This document shows positions 5,543-6,829 of a DNA stretch of 6,829 nt, piece after piece (within the stretch, counting starts at the first letter, position 1; each line of letters starts with the position of its first letter). This DNA comes from Chromatiales bacterium (GTDB taxonomy: Bacteria; Pseudomonadota; Gammaproteobacteria; CAMYNG01). The notes under the pieces were generated by a model, which saw nothing but the letters and a program-made list of their open reading frames with translations, did no database searches and was not told the DNA's origin. The stretch lies in the NCBI GenBank assembly GCA_027021685.1, contig JALUTW010000408.1, positions 1 through 6,829 of the forward strand, written 5' to 3'. Position numbers and translations under genes: made by a program.

Positions 5543-6732
5543 ATCACCACCGCCCACTGGCGCCGCGCCGCGGCGGGTCCCGTCTCCTCGCCGCCGCCTG
5601 CCTGCTGGCGGCGGTGCCGGCCGCGGCGGCACCCCCGGCGGTGACCCTGGAGCCGGCACTGGGCCGGCAGCGTTTCGCCCGCCCCCTGGGCCTGGTGAGT
5701 GCGCCGGGCGATGCCCGCCATCTCTACGTGGTGGAACAGGGCGGGCGCATCTGGCGGGTGGACACCGCGGGCCGGGGCCGGCGCCTGTTCGCCGACGTCC
5801 GCGATCGCATCGACGACGGTCCCCACGAGGCCGGGCTGCTGGGGCTCGCCTTCCACCCCGGCTACGCCCGCAACCGCCGGGTGTTCCTGTCCTACACCGC
5901 ACCCGGCGATCCCCTGGTCTCGATCCTGGCCGAATACCGCACCGGCGCGCGCGGGCGGCTGGAGGCGGACAGCGAGCGGGTGCTGCTGCGCGTGGCCCAG
6001 CCCTATGGCAACCACAACGGCGGCCACATCGCCTTCGGTCCCGACGGCTTCCTCTACCTGGGCCTGGGCGACGGCGGCGCCGCCGGCGACCCCCACGGCC
6101 ACGGCCAGAACCCCCGCACCCTGCTGGGCAGCCTGCTGCGGCTGGACGTGGACTCGTCCCGCCCCTACGCCATCCCGCCCGACAACCCCTTCGCCCGCGG
6201 CGGGGGCCGGCCCGAGATCTGGGCCTTCGGCCTGCGCAACCCGTGGCGCTTCGCCTTCGACCCGGACGGCGGGGCCCTGTGGCTGGCCGACGTGGGCCAG
6301 GACGCCTGGGAGGAAATCGATCTCATCGTGCGCGGCGGCAACTACGGCTGGAACATCCGCGAGGGCGCCCACTGCTTCCGCACCCGCCGCTGCCGGCGCG
6401 AGGGCCTGTTGGATCCCGTGGCCGAGTACGGCCACGAGTACGGTTGCTCGGTCACCGGCGGCGAGGTCTACCGCGGCCGTGCCATCCCGGCCCTGCGCGG
6501 CTGGTACCTGTACGCCGACTACTGCAGCGGCCGCCTGTGGGGTTTCGACACCGCGCGCCGCCCGGTGCAGCCGGTGCTCCTGCTGGAACACCCGGGCCTG
6601 CGGCCCGCGGCCTTCGGCCGCGGCCCCGGCGGCGAGCTCTACGTGGCCGACCATGGCGGCGGGCGAATCTTCCGGCTGGCACCGGGCACCGGGGCATCCC
6701 GCCCCGGCCGGGCCGTTCCCCCGGGCCGCTGA
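5539..6732 (+). CDS. Exported PQQ-dependent sugar dehydrogenase (GSDH / aldose sugar dehydrogenase family)
   Basis: A 397-residue protein. Residues 1-31 form a Sec signal peptide (RRGGSR, then LLAAACLLAAVPAAAA), so it acts in the periplasm. The remainder is the six-bladed beta-propeller of the glucose/sorbosone dehydrogenase family: RPLGLVS at 48-54, GLLGLAFHPGY at 99-109, NHNGGHIAFGPDG at 158-170, LGLGDGG at 174-180, GLRNPWRFAFDP at 231-242, ADVGQDAWEEI at 250-260 and GGNYGWN at 266-272. Relatives such as E. coli YliI oxidise aldoses with bound PQQ; substrate and cofactor are inferred from family. Cysteines 279, 285, 303 and 329 could form two disulfides. The start is uncertain: ATG 5539 gives a normal signal peptide, while ATG 5521 and TTG 5515 are in frame upstream. 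None has a Shine-Dalgarno sequence, so a leaderless message is possible. No PQQ biosynthesis genes are in the window. Confidence 0.92.
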   Translation: MDHHRPLAPRRGGSRLLAAACLLAAVPAAAAPPAVTLEPALGRQRFARPLGLVSAPGDARHLYVVEQGGRIWRVDTAGRGRRLFADVRDRIDDGPHEAGLLGLAFHPGYARNRRVFLSYTAPGDPLVSILAEYRTGARGRLEADSERVLLRVAQPYGNHNGGHIAFGPDGFLYLGLGDGGAAGDPHGHGQNPRTLLGSLLRLDVDSSRPYAIPPDNPFARGGGRPEIWAFGLRNPWRFAFDPDGGALWLADVGQDAWEEIDLIVRGGNYGWNIREGAHCFRTRRCRREGLLDPVAEYGHEYGCSVTGGEVYRGRAIPALRGWYLYADYCSGRLWGFDTARRPVQPVLLLEHPGLRPAAFGRGPGGELYVADHGGGRIFRLAPGTGASRPGRAVPPGR

Positions 6733-6754
6733 AGCACAAACCCGTAAGCAAACC

Positions 6755-6769
6755 GGCCCCGGCGGGGTC
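6755..6769 (+). terminator. Small GC hairpin after the sugar dehydrogenase gene
   Basis: GGCCCC-GGC-GGGGTC can form six pairs (one G·U) with a 3-base loop, 22 bases past the stop. Only a TCTT follows rather than a proper U-run, and the next gene starts within about 10 bases. It is at best a weak terminator or an attenuating structure. Confidence 0.2.
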
Positions 6770-6778
6770 TTGATCCAG

Positions 6779-6829
6779 GTGAACACCCGTCACGCCCAGT
6801 TCGAGGCCCTGGTACGCGCCTGCGCCGCG
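6779..6829 (+). CDS. Start of a probable ECF sigma factor (3' end outside window)
   Basis: Only 17 codons are visible, from a GTG: MNTRHAQFEALVRACAA. The pattern FEALVRA followed by small residues is how many ECF (RpoE-like, sigma-70 group 4) sigma factors begin, leading into region 2. An in-frame TTG at 6770 is an alternative start (adding MIQ); a GGGG at 6764-6767 could serve either weakly. The gene follows the sugar dehydrogenase by 46 bases on the same strand. Seventeen residues are too few for certainty. Confidence 0.5.
   Translation, partial: MNTRHAQFEALVRACAA

Noticed and set aside
5557..5650. Reading the sugar dehydrogenase leader as a lipoprotein signal (LLAAAC)
   Set aside because: The residues before the cysteine do not give a good L-x-x-C lipobox, the hydrophobic run continues past the cysteine, and it ends in an AAAA cleavage region typical of signal peptidase I.
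5002..6786. Upstream two-thirds of an 856-codon minus-strand open frame that runs into the Cca-like gene
   Set aside because: It lies antisense to the sugar dehydrogenase and out of frame with the GNAT gene, and shows no family similarity. Only the part from the ATG at 5001 matches Cca and has the ATGA coupling.

Overview
The window is GC-rich, bacterial, and almost completely coding, with strong G/C preference at third codon positions. That preference produces many long spurious open frames opposite the real genes. The protein set (bactofilin, CspA-family protein, PilZ protein, FixJ-type two-component pair with an HELNQP H-box kinase, soluble PQQ sugar dehydrogenase, probable ECF sigma factor) fits a Gram-negative proteobacterium. 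A high-GC gammaproteobacterium is my best guess, but no marker here fixes the lineage.

Left part (1-1297), all on the minus strand. A PilZ-domain protein (1028-705) is followed by a cold-shock protein (524-309) and, 32 bases later, by the start of a bactofilin that runs off the left edge (276-1). The spacer upstream of csp holds a T6 tract and a 7-bp-arm dyad over a possible -10. The 269-base spacer upstream of pilZ is the most structured non-coding stretch in the window. It carries three copies of a TATTAGGG box, two of them forming a hairpin-like dyad and two repeating at 22 bp.

Centre (1298-4145), minus strand. A two-component system of the TtrS/TtrR type. The kinase has a PhnD-like periplasmic binding domain, one membrane segment, PAS, HisKA and HATPase. 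Its stop overlaps the start of the FixJ/NarL-type regulator by 11 bases. No tetrathionate reductase or other target operon is visible, so the signal is unknown. The TATTAGGG boxes just downstream of the regulator and upstream of the c-di-GMP receptor gene suggest, by inference only, that the regulator controls pilZ.

Right-centre (4216-5522), minus strand. A GNAT acetyltransferase and a short homologue of the CCA-adding tRNA nucleotidyltransferase are joined by an ATGA overlap and lie 70 bases upstream of the kinase gene. The tRNA-nucleotidyltransferase homologue keeps the RRDLTI block but has lost the catalytic DxD, the EDxxR nucleotide-templating motif and the C-terminal half. It looks like a pseudoenzyme.

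Right part (5484-6829), plus strand. A compact 55-base divergent promoter region leads to an exported PQQ-dependent sugar dehydrogenase of the GSDH family. After it comes the first 17 codons of what looks like an ECF sigma factor, cut by the window edge. I found no tRNA, rRNA, CRISPR array, insertion sequence or integrase.
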